Shown piece by piece: positions 21,583 to 33,379 of a DNA stretch of 64,000 nucleotides. The stretch covers positions 25,410,010 to 25,474,009 of the forward strand of contig JANAVB010015600.1 of NCBI GenBank assembly GCA_029216955.1. The letters are read 5' to 3'. Below the pieces are notes generated by a model. That model was not told where the DNA came from. It made no database searches and was given only the letters and a program-made list of their open reading frames with translations. A program made the translations under genes and the position numbers. The DNA is from Iris pallida (Eukaryota; Streptophyta; Magnoliopsida; Asparagales; Iridaceae). Each line of letters starts with the position of its first letter. Position 1 is the stretch's first letter.

Positions 21583-24500
21583 AAGCAAGTGGATTCTCGA
21601 TAGCGGATGTTCGCGACCCATGACTGGTGATGCATCTTTATTCGCTACGCTATCGATGAAGAAAGAAGGATACGTCTCCTTCGGAAATAACTTGAGAGGT
21701 GATATTATAGGTAATGGTACTGTAGGTATTTCTCCTTATCCCATAATAAAGGATGTTTGTCTAGTAACTGAATTGAAACATAACCTATTGAGCATAAGTC
21801 ATTTGGCAGATAATGGTTATGGTATCAATTTTGTTAAAGATAAATGTACCATATATGATATGTCATCTGGTGATCCCGTATATAAAGGGATTAGAGAAGA
21901 CAATATTTATGTTTTCTTTTTGGAGAATACTAATAATGCAGGAAGGTGCCTAGTAGCCAATCAAGATGAAAGCTGGCTATGGCACATGAGACTAGGACAT
22001 GCAAACATGGATACTATCTCACGTCTGAACACAAAGAAGTTAGTAAAAGGACTCCCAGAAATTCCATTCAAGAGAGACATGGTATGTGCTGACTGTGAAA
22101 AGAACAAAGCACATAGGTCTTCTTTTAAATCCATCAACGCTGTAAGTACTTCGAGACCTTTGCAGTTGATTCATATGGATTTATTTGATCCTAGTAGAGT
22201 CGCTAGTCTTGGCGGTAAACTCTATGCTTTTGTCATTGTTGATGATTTCTCTCGTTTTACATTGGTTTACTTTTTATCAAACAAAAGTTATGCTATTTTT
22301 GAATTTCAAATATTTTGTAAAAAGGTACAAAACGAAAAAAGGCTTCATGATTACTCGTATCCGAAGTGATCATGGTGGCGAATTCGAAAATTCTGATTTC
22401 AAAAAGTTTTGTGATGATAGTGGATATTACTACGAATTTTCTTGTCCTAGAACTCCCTAACAGAATGGTGTTGTGGAGCGGAAGAATCGTACTCTAAGCG
22501 AAATGGCTAGAGTCATGCTTAATCAGCATAATCTTTCTAAATATTTTTGGGCAGAAGCTGTTAGTACAGCCTGCCATATTTTAAATAGGGTGTTAATTCG
22601 ACCAATCTCGAAGAAAACACCATATGAGCTTTGGTTTGGAAGAATTCCAAACATTTCTTATTTTAAAGTTTTTGGTTGTCGCTGTTTCATCCTGAACACC
22701 AAGGATAACTTGGGTAAGTTCGACTCCAAAGCAAATGACGGGATATTTCTCGGATATGCTGCTAAGAGTAAGGGATATAGAATTTTTAATAAAAGATCTT
22801 TGATTGTTGAAGAAAGTATTAATGTTACCTTTGATGAGTTGAATAGTCATAGATCTAGCGACAGTGATGATGAAGATGCACCTACGAAGACTAAGAAGAG
22901 TTCTGAGAAAGATCCTACCCAAGAGGCAAGAACTGATAAAAGTTCCGAAGATGCAGGAACTGAAAAGAGCCTTGTGAAAGGTATGGCCCAAAGATTCGAA
23001 TCATTGAGATTCAAACCAGATCATCCAGAAACTCTCATTATAGGTGATGTATCCAAAGGTATAAGTACTCGTTCATCTCTTAGAGATTCTGAAGTAGCAG
23101 CTAATGTAGCATTTATTTCACAAATAGAACCTAAGAATGTTGATGAGGCTTTTTCTGATGAATTTTGGATTTCTGCCATGCAAGAAGAACTTAATCAATT
23201 TGAGAGAAACCAAGTTTGGGAACTCGTTCCTAAACCTATTGGTCAATCGATAATTGGTACCAAATGGGTGTTCCGAAATAAACTTAGTGAAGATGGACAA
23301 GTTCTACGCAACAAAGCACGTCTAGTTGCACAAGGTTATAATCAAGAAGAAGGAATTGATTATGATGAGACCTATGCTCCTGTTGCTAGACTAGAAGCCA
23401 TCCGCATGTTTTGCGCTTTTGCTTGTTTTAATGATTTCAAACTTTTTCAAATGGACGTGAAAAGCGCATTTTTAAATGGATTTTTGAAAGAAGAGGTTTT
23501 TGTGAAACAACCCCCTGGTTTTGAAGATTTTCAAAAACCTGATCACGTCTTCAAGCTTAAGAAAGCACTTTATGGACTCAAACAAGCACCTCGTGCTTGG
23601 TATGAACGCCTAAGCGCCTTCTTACTTGATAATGGATTTTCAAAGGGCAAGATTGATACTACTCTTTTTATTAAATCCATGAATAATGATATACTTCTAG
23701 TGCAAATTTATATAGATGACATTATCTTTGGCTCTACTAATGAACAACTCTGTCAAGAATTTGCCAAGTGTATGCAGAGTGAATTTGAGATAAGCATGAT
23801 GGGAGAGCTGAACTTCTTCCTAGGATTGCAAATCAAACAACACTCGAACGGAACATTCATCAACCAAGCCAAGTACATGAAGGACATACTGAAGAAGTAC
23901 GACTTCGAGAATGTGAAGCCAATTGGGACTCCTATGGCTACATCTACAAAGCTTGATGCTGATAAAAGTGGCAAACCTGTTGATCAGCGTAAGTATCGAG
24001 GTATGATTGGTAGTTTATTATATTTAACTTCTAGTCGCCCTGATATTATGTTTAGTGTTTGCATATGTGCACGATATCAGGCAAACCCTAAGGAATCACA
24101 TCTTAGTGCCGTTAAGCGTATCTTCCGATACCTTAAAGGAACTTCTACAGTTGGCTTATGGTATCCCAAGACCAAATCTTTTGACCTTATAGGTTACTCG
24201 GATGCGGATTTTGCTGGATGCAAAGTGGACCGTAAAAGTACTAGTGGCACATGTCATTTCTTGGGAAAGGCCTTAGTCTCTTGGTTTAGCAAGAAACAAA
24301 ATTCAGTAGCATTATCAACAACTGAGGCTGAGTATATCGTCGCAGGACATTGTTGTGCTCAAATTTTGTGGATGAAGCAAACCTTAGAGGACTACAATCC
24401 GCACTATACAAATGTTCCTATTTATTGTGATAACACTAGTGCAATTAATTTGACTAAGAACCCAGTTTGTCATTCACGCATAAAGCACATAGAAGTTAGA

Positions 24501-24659
24501 CATCATTTTCTACGTGATCATCAACAACACGGGGAAATTTGCTTAGAATTTATTGATACTGAACATCAACTAGCTGATATTTTCACTAAACCATTGGCTG
24601 AAGACCGTTTTAACATCTTGAGGCGTGAGCTCGGCATTCTTGAATTCTCGGATTCTTAA
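21557..24659 (+). pseudogene. pol: Sirevirus pol (PR-INT-RT-RH)
   Basis: The polyprotein shows protease ('WILDSGCSRPMTGD', with Pro where His is usual), the GAG_pre-integrase zinc region ('WLWHMRLGHANMDTISRL'), integrase core Asp/Asp/Glu ('HMDLFDPS', 'RSDHGGEF', 'VVERKNRTL'), RT with '[13 protein letters not shown]' and the 'YIDD' box at 23709-23720, and RNase H ('YSDADFAG', 'TTEAEYI', 'YCDNTSA'). Two lesions lie in integrase: a frame change near 22333-22345 in an A-rich run, and a TAA at 22458-22460 where the family has Gln (CAA to TAA). From 22461 to the stop at 24659 the frame is intact. Confidence 0.93.
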
Positions 24660-25030
24660 AACATATGGTAATTAAAATTGTATTTATGACTTGATAATTT
24701 ATTATTTAATGAAAATTATTTTTGGGGACAAACTTACAAAGGGTATGTCTGTCACCACGGCTACGGTCGAAGCGAAGCGGTACTTAAGAGTTCCCCGGTG
24801 AACCACCGTTAGCTGGGACAACCCCTATAGTTAACCCGAAAATAATAGCAGTTATTTAATAAACCAGTCAACTGTTATTTATTACAGTCTTTATTTACCT
24901 GACTGCTTTGACTGTCTCGGAAATGCAAGTGGCCGAACTCGGCCCGAACTCTGACCGAGTTCGGACCGAGTTCGATCGGCGCTGTGATGGTTCCAGAACC
25001 GAACAGCCGGCCCTAGCACCTATATATTTC
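24660..25030 (+). promoter_or_regulatory. Spacer with inferred internal promoter of env-like ORF
   Basis: After pol there are 265 non-coding bases. Positions 24925-24980 then repeat the LTR's CCGAACTC/GAGTTCGG cluster; a stretch of about 20 bases, CCGAACTCTGACCGAGTTCG, is identical to the LTR. It is followed by a TATA-like CTATATATTTC at 25018 and a T/C-rich leader before the ATG at 25154. The layout copies the LTR promoter. Confidence 0.55.
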
Positions 25031-25153
25031 ATCCTTCCTTCCACTTTTTCTTCACAACAAAATGTGGAATACTTCCATCTCCTACTAGAAGTCTCTCCTC
25101 CTCCTTCTTTGCAAGGAATCTTCAAGTGGGCGATCTTCTTCCTCCATCTCCTC

Positions 25154-26356
25154 ATGGCTCCCAAACGTCAACGAGGAAATTCTTCTCAAGGTGCTTCCTC
25201 CTCATCCGACTACACTCCTGCAAGTCTCTTTAGTCCAGCCAGACCAAGAGATCCTGAAGAATATGATGGTACTTTGTTTCCTGACAAAGACTTCTCAGAT
25301 CTCTGGTTTGATTCCTTCTCTTCTCGTCGTATTTGTGCTGGAGCCTTCGTCAATTTTACAACTTTCTTTGAATATGCTCCTGTTTTTGACCAACTTGGAT
25401 TCCGCGACTTTTTCGAGGTCCAAGATAGCATTTACGACAATGCGGTCCGTATGTTTTACTGCAATTTGCAAGTAAAACAAAACGAAAATTTCTATTCCTG
25501 CATTGCTGGGCAGGAACTAGAATTTAGCGCCACCGATATCAGTGAATACTTTCACGTTCCTGATCTTGGTGATGCACTAGTTGACATCCACCATATTCAG
25601 TTCCCTGCCGATGTCACTTTAGCTTCTTTTAGGGAATTGATTTGACACCCTACTCCTCCTCCCCGGAGAATCTTTTCTAGACATTTGAACCAAACTTTTT
25701 ACGAGCTTCATCGTATGATTTTCTCTGCCCTTCTCCCTAAGAAAGGCTCTACCGATGAAGTTACATTTTTGGAACTTTCTGCTCTTTATCACATTCATTT
25801 TGGAATTCCTTTCTCTGTTCCAAAAACTATAATGTCTTGGATGCTCAACTGCAAGAATGCAGGTAGGAACCTAGTCTTTTCTATGCACCTTGCTAGTATA
25901 TTTCGACGTTTCGAGATTGATCTTGAAACGTGTGCCATTTCTTCTCCACCTGTTGAGTTGACCCGCTCTCGTCGGTTTCCTCAACCTCCTGGTGCTGCTC
26001 CTGCTGTCCCAGCTGCTGATGCTGAGGCCCCTCCAGCTGATGCTCATCCTGCTCCGGCCCCTGCCCCAGGACTCGATCAGGCATTCTACCAGCGGTTTGA
26101 TGATTTCGTTGCCGTTTCCACGCAACGTCATCAGGACTCCGAGTTCAGGCACATTTCTCAGGCCCAGGTGCTGAGAAACAGTATTGCCGATCTCCACTAC
26201 AGCCTGGTTCAGGATCCAGTCCATCCACTCACTATCCTTCTACACCTGGCTTTCCCTGGTCCTCGTTTTACTGATGAGGTTACTTTTCAGTATTTCGACC
26301 CGACCACTGCTTATTTCCCTCATGATCCTCCCGGTGCGGACGACCCAGCGATGTGA
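25154..26356 (+). pseudogene. Sirevirus env-like ORF3
   Basis: One frame of 401 codons starts ATGGCTCCCAAACGTC ('MAPKRQRG...') and is broken by a single TGA at 25643-25645. Residues 40-160 ('AGAFVNFTTFFEYAPVFDQL', then 'NAVRMFYCNLQV') resemble the 'putative plant transposon protein' domain common in plant retroelement extra ORFs; this is a recollection of motif shape. The second half has a Pro/Ala-rich hinge ('PAADAEAPPADAHPAPAPAP') and a helical tail. I see no signal peptide or membrane anchor, so a true envelope role is unsupported. CGA to TGA would explain the stop. Confidence 0.8.
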
Positions 26357-26792
26357 TGTGGATTCAGCCATGGGATAGTGGATTTAGATTTGATTAGTTG
26401 ATGCAGTTTATGTAGTAGTTTTATTTTATTTCATGTCTAAACTGTTTCAGTTAGACTTTATCAGTTGTACTTTTTGGATTTTTAGTGGAACCTCTATGTT
26501 ATTTCGGTTTATTATGAGATAGTTCATTTTATTTCAGTTGTCTATGCTGTGATTACTTCTTTTTACTTCACTTTGTCTTGTTTATTCTATTGTTGGCTTC
26601 ACGATTTACGGGGGAGCCTATTCATTTTCCTACTTGACAAAGGGGGAGAAAAAGAGTATACCAAAAGAAAGCGAGATATTCAAAAACAAAATCCAATCAA
26701 ATTTTTTTCAGGTATTTTGATATTTTGTTCTATTTGATATAAATATATTTTGGTATAGACTCAAGTTTGTCAATTATCAAAATGGGGGAGAT
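26357..26792 (+). other. Sirevirus 3' untranslated region and PPT
   Basis: T-rich non-coding DNA ends in the polypurine tract AAAATGGGGGAGAT at 26779-26792, directly before the 3' LTR. An earlier purine run, AAAGGGGGAGAAAAAGAG at 26639-26656, may be a second (central-type) tract. No gene is seen. Confidence 0.85.
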
Positions 26793-27926
26793 TGTTGGCC
26801 CATTCCATGGTCACACCCGATTTCGATAATTAACATACACTTTAGTCAATACACAAAATATAGAAAATGCTGCTAATCGTTTCAGGATGCATGAAATCAT
26901 ATTCAACGGACGATGTACTGTATAAATCAAAGCGTCAACGTCATCAAAACTTCTGAAGACTCGTTTCTACTTTTATTCTGTATTTTACATTTTATTGAGT
27001 CTAGGAATTACTTTGTAAAATCAATTATGGTAATACTGGCTTAGGGTTAAAATTGTCCTCATTTCCAAAAACCTATTTTTACCCTTTCGTATTTTCGGTT
27101 ACAAGTATTTCAAAAACATATTTCGAAAATAATCCTTTTCAAATGATTTTACAAATAACCAAAAACATGTTTGAAAACTATTTTTACAAAAGAATTTTAA
27201 AATATCTCCTGACAGAACTCCTAGCCGAGTTCGGCCCGAGTTCGGTCCGAACTCTGACCGAGTTCGGTCAGTTTGTATTCAAACTTCAGTTGCCTCCAAA
27301 TCTGCGAGCAACGTCTATTTTGCGAGATATTTGCATCCGAACTCTGCCCGAGTTCTGCCCGAGTTCGGTTGGTGAAAACACCTATAAATAGAGAAGAACT
27401 TTTTACTTCAAATCATCAATTCATTCTTCATCTTCTCTTCTCTACTATTTCAAGTGTTTTCTAAACGATCTAAGATTTTCAAATCTCACCTACACATCTC
27501 TTAGCCAAAAGCCAGTACTATCAAGAGTTGATTTAGAGTCTTTTGGTTACTCAAGAGTTGTAAGAGGTCGTTCAAGTTTCAACAACTTTTCTGTTGTGGA
27601 GCTGGTCGTGCGCTCGTCACCAAGCACGGTGTTGTGAAGTCGGTCGTGCGCTTGTCACCAAGCATGGTGTTGTAAGAGATTGCAAGCTCTCAGTTAAAGC
27701 TTGTGCCATAGTGGATTAACATCGAGCAAGAGTACTCGAGACTGGATTAGTCCTCTCAGAGGGATACCAGTATACATCGCTGTGTCACTGAGTTTGATTC
27801 TTCTATCTTTATTTACTGTCTCTTACATATCTGCCATAGTTTAAATTTTTAATTGGTGATTTTATTCCGCTGCACACACGCACTCTATTCACCCCCTCCC
27901 CTCTAGAGGTGCTCAACGATCCTTCA
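26793..27926 (+). repeat. Sirevirus 3' LTR
   Basis: It matches 18583-19713 with about 13 substitutions and a 3-bp length difference in the C-rich run near its end. It ends in CTTCA followed by the TSD CGAAG. Confidence 0.95.
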
Positions 27927-27931
27927 CGAAG

Positions 27932-28695
27932 GACTCCATTTTCATTGCGTGTAATTTGTAGGTTTGGTACTTTGCGTATAGCCGTATAAGAAGGTTGTTG
28001 GCGTAGGACAGAAGCTTTACCAACAACATTTTTATGCTGTATATGTTTAGGTACATTCACATTAGATGCGCAAACATCGTTGCGAATTTTATCTACACTG
28101 TCACAGACAGGAGACTTACCTTTACGCGTAGAGCGTAAAAATTGATTATCTGCCACGTCACAGACGGAAGATTTTTTTTACGCGAAGAGCGTAACTTGTG
28201 TGTGTCTACCACGTCACAGACGAGAGATTTACCTTTACCCTCAGAAGCATTAGAGTCTGCCATATTACAAATGGGAGACTCATGCTTATGCCTTGAGCGT
28301 AAAACTTGGTTTTTACCCACTGGGCGTAAAACCTGATTATCTTCACCGTGACAAACGAAAGATAAATTGCCACACTTAGAGTGCGACGCTGAAGTAAGGA
28401 CTGCCTCGTTACGAACGGGAGCCCCTACGACAGGAGTAGAAAGAATTCCCTTGTCATCAGAAACAACAGAGAGATCAGAAGCCACTTTGGATTTAGGAAT
28501 CCAAACTTTTCATGCTTTGCGAGACTTTTGAACATTGAAGTGGCGAGAACCACCTCCAGTTCGGAGCATTTCTTCATAGGCAGTCCGGTCGAAGTGTACA
28601 ACCAGAGTCTTCTTGGTCAAACCGACCGAAACATCATCATATTGAGCAACTGCCTCCTCGTCAAAGGAGAAGGTCGTCCCCAGCAGAGTCGCCAT
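27932..28695 (-). pseudogene. Tat-A ORF1, N-terminal part
   Basis: ORF1 starts at the ATG whose T and G are the first two bases of the PBS, giving 'MATLLGTTFS' as in Tat-C 'MATLLGTNFS'. The conserved N-terminal region continues 'LVVHFDRTAYEEML' (Tat-C: 'MVVRFDQQAFEEML'). A TGA lies at 28510-28512 and a frame change near the T run at 28171-28178; the frame then runs to the Sirevirus insertion at 27931. GCGTAAAA words occur inside the coding sequence at 28123-28330. No known domain. Confidence 0.7.
28676..28694 (-). promoter_or_regulatory. Tat-A primer-binding site
   Basis: The minus strand reads TGGCGACTCTGCTGGGGAC, three bases after the 5' LTR. It is complementary to a tRNA 3' end of the kind CCCCAGCAGAGTCGCCA, most like a plant tRNA-Arg. 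The identical 19-mer is in Tat-C. Confidence 0.8.
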
Positions 28696-28697
28696 TT

Positions 28698-29815
28698 TGT
28701 TTCACTTAACAAAATGCCAGGAAAATTGGCTTTTGAAAATAAAATAAGAAAAAGTACAAGAAGTACAAATTTGATTCTGGAAAAGTATTGCTATGGAAGT
28801 CTGATCTGTAAATGATCACTTTGTTCCTTGGACCATACGATGATGATGAAGATCACTGCTTGAAGTTGAACAATTGGAAGAACTAAGTCACCAGAAAGGT
28901 ATCGACGCACTTGGGCACTGATGGCGAGGCCGAATGCTTTCCTGCTTTGCTTCACTCTGTTCTGAAAGAAAGGTTGAAGAAGAATACTCTGGAGAATCAA
29001 AATCTCTAAGTTCTGATCTCTGTATTCTCTCATGTCTCTGTTGTCTCCGTGTGTCTGAAAAATAAGTCTACTTATAGACTTGGGCTTCTGTGCGTAAAAA
29101 CTCAGCGAAAGTTCCGTCTTTACGCTAACAACCGCCACCCACGACCAAAGTCATCCTCTGTATACGTTGACACGTGTCCCATCATTTTATTAAGAATAGG
29201 ATGCACGTACACACGATCTTCGGGATATGTGGCATGAAAGCCATGTTGGCAAACCACGTTCCAAGCTGGTCAGAAGGAATAGGGCGTAAAAATAGCCCCA
29301 ATGTACTCTGAGCGTAAAGCAGTAGACTAGGCGTAAAATAGCCCTGATATAGTCTTCCTGCGTAAAGTGGTTGTTAAATAACCTTGAGCGTAAAAGTAGC
29401 TCAAATAGACTTTATGCACACGTCAACTCTTGAGCGTAAAAACTCATATAGTCTCCATGTGTAAAAGAAGCCATACTGTGAGCGTAAAATAGCTCAGTCC
29501 ACATACTAAACGACAACATTGATCTTTGTGTAAAACAAATCCCTTTAAATTCTGTGGTATATGCCATCATTAATATCTTCATGTCAGACTTTGTATTAAA
29601 TGCAAGACTTGACAGCTTTGTCCAGCGTAAAAAGTAGTTAGCCTGTCATAGGCGTAAAATCACTGTCTTGACCCTGGTTGCTTTAGGCGTAAAAGCGATT
29701 AGCCTTGTCTTGGCCGTAAAGAGACTAGCCTCTCTGTAGCGTAAAGTAGATCAATTTTGAGTGGAGTGATCTATCACTTTGACTCTTTCTGTGAAGCACT
29801 TTTTACGCTCCTACA
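28698..29815 (-). repeat. Tat-A 5' LTR
   Basis: The pair of 6280-7397, same length of 1118 bp, about 42 differences by eye, followed by the TSD ATAAT. It carries the same scattered GCGTAAAA words. Confidence 0.93.
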
Positions 29816-29820
29816 ATAAT

Positions 29821-31470
29821 ATAGACAGTATGATCCAGTGTGAATCCTAAACATGGCACTAACAGTGTGTTTTGAAATACCGAGGTCGACATATAAATGC
29901 TAGGGATAAATACAGCTCATCGTACACTTGGCAAGTGTAGGATTGTTACCATTCTAGATTAGATCAGATGGGGGTGATTCCAGCATTTTGGGACTGTTTA
30001 CATGTCTACATCGAATATTTTCCCGCCCGATAAGTACAAGTGAATCCAGAAAATAACACGAAAATAAAGTATATGTCCAGCCAGAACATGATGATGCCAG
30101 TAGTGATTCCAATAAGAAAGATTCTAGTAATAGAGGCCAGACATGTAAAAGGTAAGTATCTCATACATAAATCCAGAAATACAAATCTGTGTTGTGTTAG
30201 AGAATCAATATAACTAACTAGAACTGAAATACAGTATCAACAAGTAAATGAAAGAATCAGATATTGTACTCACCTGATACAATATACGACTGATGAATAC
30301 AGATGTCCGAACTCACAAGGTCCTATTTAATGAGATACAGGTTATAATGTGTTCAATAGGTAATAGTTAAAGTTTACAATGCAATCTATATGATTTTAGG
30401 TCAATCTAGGTCAAAGTCAACTATTAGTCAACTTTGGTCAACCCTCAGTCAAACCAAGTCAATATTTAGGGTTTTGGTCAAATTCAAGACTATTGGGTCA
30501 ACTCTATGATAACTAACTCATATTCCTCATCATAGGCTATTACCCTACCACTCTATTTAACTACACTCAAAGATACCTACCAATCTATTCATATGTGCAA
30601 CTTGATTTCCAACTCCTCATTATTAAGAAACACTCGTATAGGTACCTCTCTATGATACATATTAACACATCCCTTCCCTCACACACAACACTATACCAAC
30701 ATCACTTATACCCCATACCACTCTATCCCATCCATCCACATTTAAGTACCCCTACATGCAATCTCACACTATGGTATCTAATGCTATATGGCCTCCTTAT
30801 CACTAATATCATATATCCTATATATACAACATGCATCATGTATAGGAAAAACTCACTACATATATATAGACATACCTATATATCATAAGTATAACATTAC
30901 CTATACGATCCATGTCCTGCTGCTACTACTGTTGCTCCCTGCCTCTTCCCTCACATGCATATACACTCATAGCCTTTCTTAAACCCAAGTTCCTACCTCA
31001 TAGTACACTGCCACAGACCTAAACTCTTCCCTCTAACTACCATACACCCAGGCCTCTCTCTACCTCCATACCCTTCATACCTAGACACTCCCTGCTACTG
31101 ACCAAATACTCACACACAATATCCTATAACCTATGTACATATACATAACCTATATACATCACAAATATATACATAAGCCTAACCCATATATACTCTCTCT
31201 AATTTGGAACCCCTGCTCACTTAAACCCTCTAACTCACTACTGCTATTGCTGCATGCCAAGCTTGCTGCATGCCACTTGTTGTATTGCTAGCAAATGCAT
31301 CTGCTGCTGCTGTGGCATGCCTTTTGTTCTGCTGCTACTTCAAAGCTAAGTAATTTATTACCTCTAATTATACTCAGATATCCCCACTCACTCTCTACTC
31401 AATCTCAAATATCCTCATTTAAAACCCCACATACATATATATAATACCACATATATATAATAACATATAT
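29821..31470. other. Non-coding continuation of the LTR-like target of Tat-A
   Basis: This resumes the sequence interrupted at 6279, as the TSD proves. No open frame here has a recognisable product. From about 30600 the plus strand becomes C/A-rich with tracts like 'ACACAACACTATACC', similar in texture to 46050-46330 of the 5-kb LTR. I could not find the other end of the LTR, so its extent is unknown. Confidence 0.45.
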
Positions 31471-31493
31471 CAATATATATATATAATATATAT

Positions 31494-31531
<38 letters not shown>
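31471..31531. repeat. (TA)n microsatellite
   Basis: An almost pure AT dinucleotide run with two short interruptions. Confidence 0.95.
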
Positions 31532-32655
31532 CATTAAAGTCAATACAAATTGGACAAAAAGGGGGTCAAGTGAAGCTACAAACAATGGAAATAGGGTCGG
31601 TGTGTGTGTGTCGAGTCCAATTGGACATGACGTGTCCAACCAGGGTGTTGTGCAGGTGTGTCAACAAGTAGACTAGGTGTCAGGGTATCCTAGTGTCCAA
31701 CTAGGATGTGTCCACGGTCGTGTCATGTCACTTCCAATTTCTAAAAATAGGGGTATTTTGGTCTTCTTCCACTTTAAAATAATTTTGAATTTATTTTATT
31801 ATTTATGATATTATTTTGGGGTGATTTGAGTCGGGTTCAAATTTCAACTCAATTCGACTTAAAACGTGGGCCCGGGGTAGTTTTGACTCTAGTGGGACCC
31901 ACTCATTAGTTAGGCATGGCTCATATGACTAAATTTTAGTTAGTATGTTAGACTAATTATTCATGGATAGATTTATTTTGATTAGAGACTTATAACATGA
32001 CTAATTTAGCCTCAACCTAAAACCTATTCCTAATATTAATTAATAAGACAAGTGGAGGCATTTTGGATATTTGCAAATAGGGACAAACCTCCCATAGGTG
32101 GCCGGCCAAAGGGGATAGGCTTGAGCATCATCTCTTTTGTTATTATCCACACAAATTTCTCTCTCTTGTTCTTCCCAAAATTTTGAGAGGAACCACCATT
32201 GATTTCATCTCCAAATCAATTCCTTCTTCCAGCAAATCTTCTTCATTTCTTCTCTACTCCATGAAATGAAGGTGCTAGTCAAGTTTGGGAGGATTTGGCT
32301 CTTGTTCGTGTCCATTTGGAGGTCTCTTCGTGTCGGTGTCGTATCGGGAGGAGTTTCCTTAGATTCGATCATCCGGGAGATATAATCTCTTTTTTATTTC
32401 ATTCCTACATGCATTTAGGATTAATTTGAACCCATAGGAATGACCCCCATGGTTGTATCTCCATTTGTGTCCGTTTCGTGTCCATTTGGAGGTCATAGGA
32501 GTGTCCTTTGTGTTGTGTTTTGTGTCCTAGTGGAAAATCTCCAATTTTGAACACACCATATGGTTGATATTTGTGTGAATGATTATTCCTATTTTTTAAT
32601 TTCAAATTTTAGAATTTCTAGAATGTTGGTATCTTAATGTATCATAATATATATA
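31532..32655 (+). repeat. LTR-like segment rich in GTGTCC
   Basis: CGTGTCC/GTGTCC recurs at about 31618-31720 and 32310-32530. Between them a plus-strand stretch ('GGTATTTTGG', GGCCGGCC near 32103, then a CT-rich leader at 32130-32260) resembles the 5' region of the LTR at 43290 (43555 and 43868-43990). I read it as the 5' part of a related LTR, cut by LINE-2. No gene is supported. Confidence 0.4.
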
Positions 32656-32848
32656 TATACCAAAAACTCTCACATTTATTCAGTAAGGCTCAAAATGCCA
32701 AAGCCTGTACAAGTGTACTAAAGGCAGCAAATGTCGACGCCTATACAAGTATCCCAACAAAAGAAGAAATGAAACCAGGGGACTAGACGAGGAGAGACTC
32801 CCAAAAACCTGTCTGTTCATGCGAACAGACGCTACGAAACTTCCGGCA

Positions 32849-33326
32849 CTACCTGATCACTTCTCGAATCAGCCTATCTGCATTGAATTGGTTGCCCTCA
32901 TACCTGGCCTTGTTGCGATTCTTCCATAATACCCATATGACAGCAGCCGCGACGATCTGGTGGCCATGGGAGGCAAGCGCCCACCCTGCTAATAGATCGT
33001 TTGAGGCTTTCGCCCACCTGATCATGTTTGCAATGCTGAGACAGCACGTTTCAGACCTGAGCGGGGAGATCGCCCTGGCTGAAGATGTGGTCAACGGTTT
33101 CCGATTGATGAGCTGCACAGCAATTGCAGGCAGAGGCTAAACCGAATCCAATGGAGAACAGTACGTCGTCGGTCGGGAGCTTGTTCCTGATGACTCTCCA
33201 GATCAGGATGGACCATTTCTTGGATATGCATGTCTGCCAGAAAGTGACACTGATCGGAGAAGGCACTACCGGGCCGCGGGCAACCTGTCTCGCTGAGCGA
33301 ACAGAGAATTCGCCTTCCTGACACAC
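32849..33326 (-). pseudogene. LINE-2 zf-RVT and tail
   Basis: The zf-RVT domain at 33051-33326 reads 'KKWSILIWRVIRNKLPTDD' then 'CNCCAAHQSETVDHIF'. A second frame at 32849-33118 carries 'VIWVLWKNRNKARYEG', the usual end of LINEs lacking an RNase H tail. The frame change lies near 33070-33118. Confidence 0.8.
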
Positions 33327-33379
33327 TGACCAACGGAGCTTGTCAACATCTGAGCTTAACTTCAGCTCGTGACGGCAGA

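Larger units (their letters stand above)
18583..27926 (+). mobile_element. Sirevirus-type Ty1/copia retrotransposon
   Basis: A complete 9.3-kb element inserted in Tat-A ORF1. LTRs are 1131 and 1134 bp, TSD CGAAG is perfect (18578-18582 and 27927-27931), the PBS is for initiator-Met tRNA, and the PPT is AAAATGGGGGAGAT. Order is gag, protease, integrase, RT, RNase H, then an env-like third ORF. Copia order plus an extra ORF after RNase H and this size fit the Sirevirus (SIRE/Maximus) clade. About 13 differences separate the LTRs, so it is the youngest insertion here, yet pol and the env-like ORF already carry lesions. Confidence 0.95.
6280..29815 (-). mobile_element. Tat-A: Tat-type Ty3/gypsy retrotransposon
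   Basis: The element is bounded by two 1118-bp LTRs and a perfect 5-bp target duplication ATAAT (6275-6279 and 29816-29820). Minus-strand order is 5' LTR, PBS, ORF1, gag, protease, RT-RNase H, archaeal-like RNase H, integrase, then plus-strand antisense genes, PPT and 3' LTR. The second RNase H and the extra ORFs place it in the Tat lineage. Without the nested Sirevirus (18583-27926 plus one TSD copy) it is about 14.2 kb. I count about 42 differences between its LTRs, making it an old copy, and most minus-strand genes carry stops or frame changes. Confidence 0.93.

Noticed and set aside
25154..26356. Sirevirus ORF3 as a genuine viral envelope protein
   Set aside because: No signal peptide, no membrane anchor and no cleavage site seen; kept only as 'env-like' by position.
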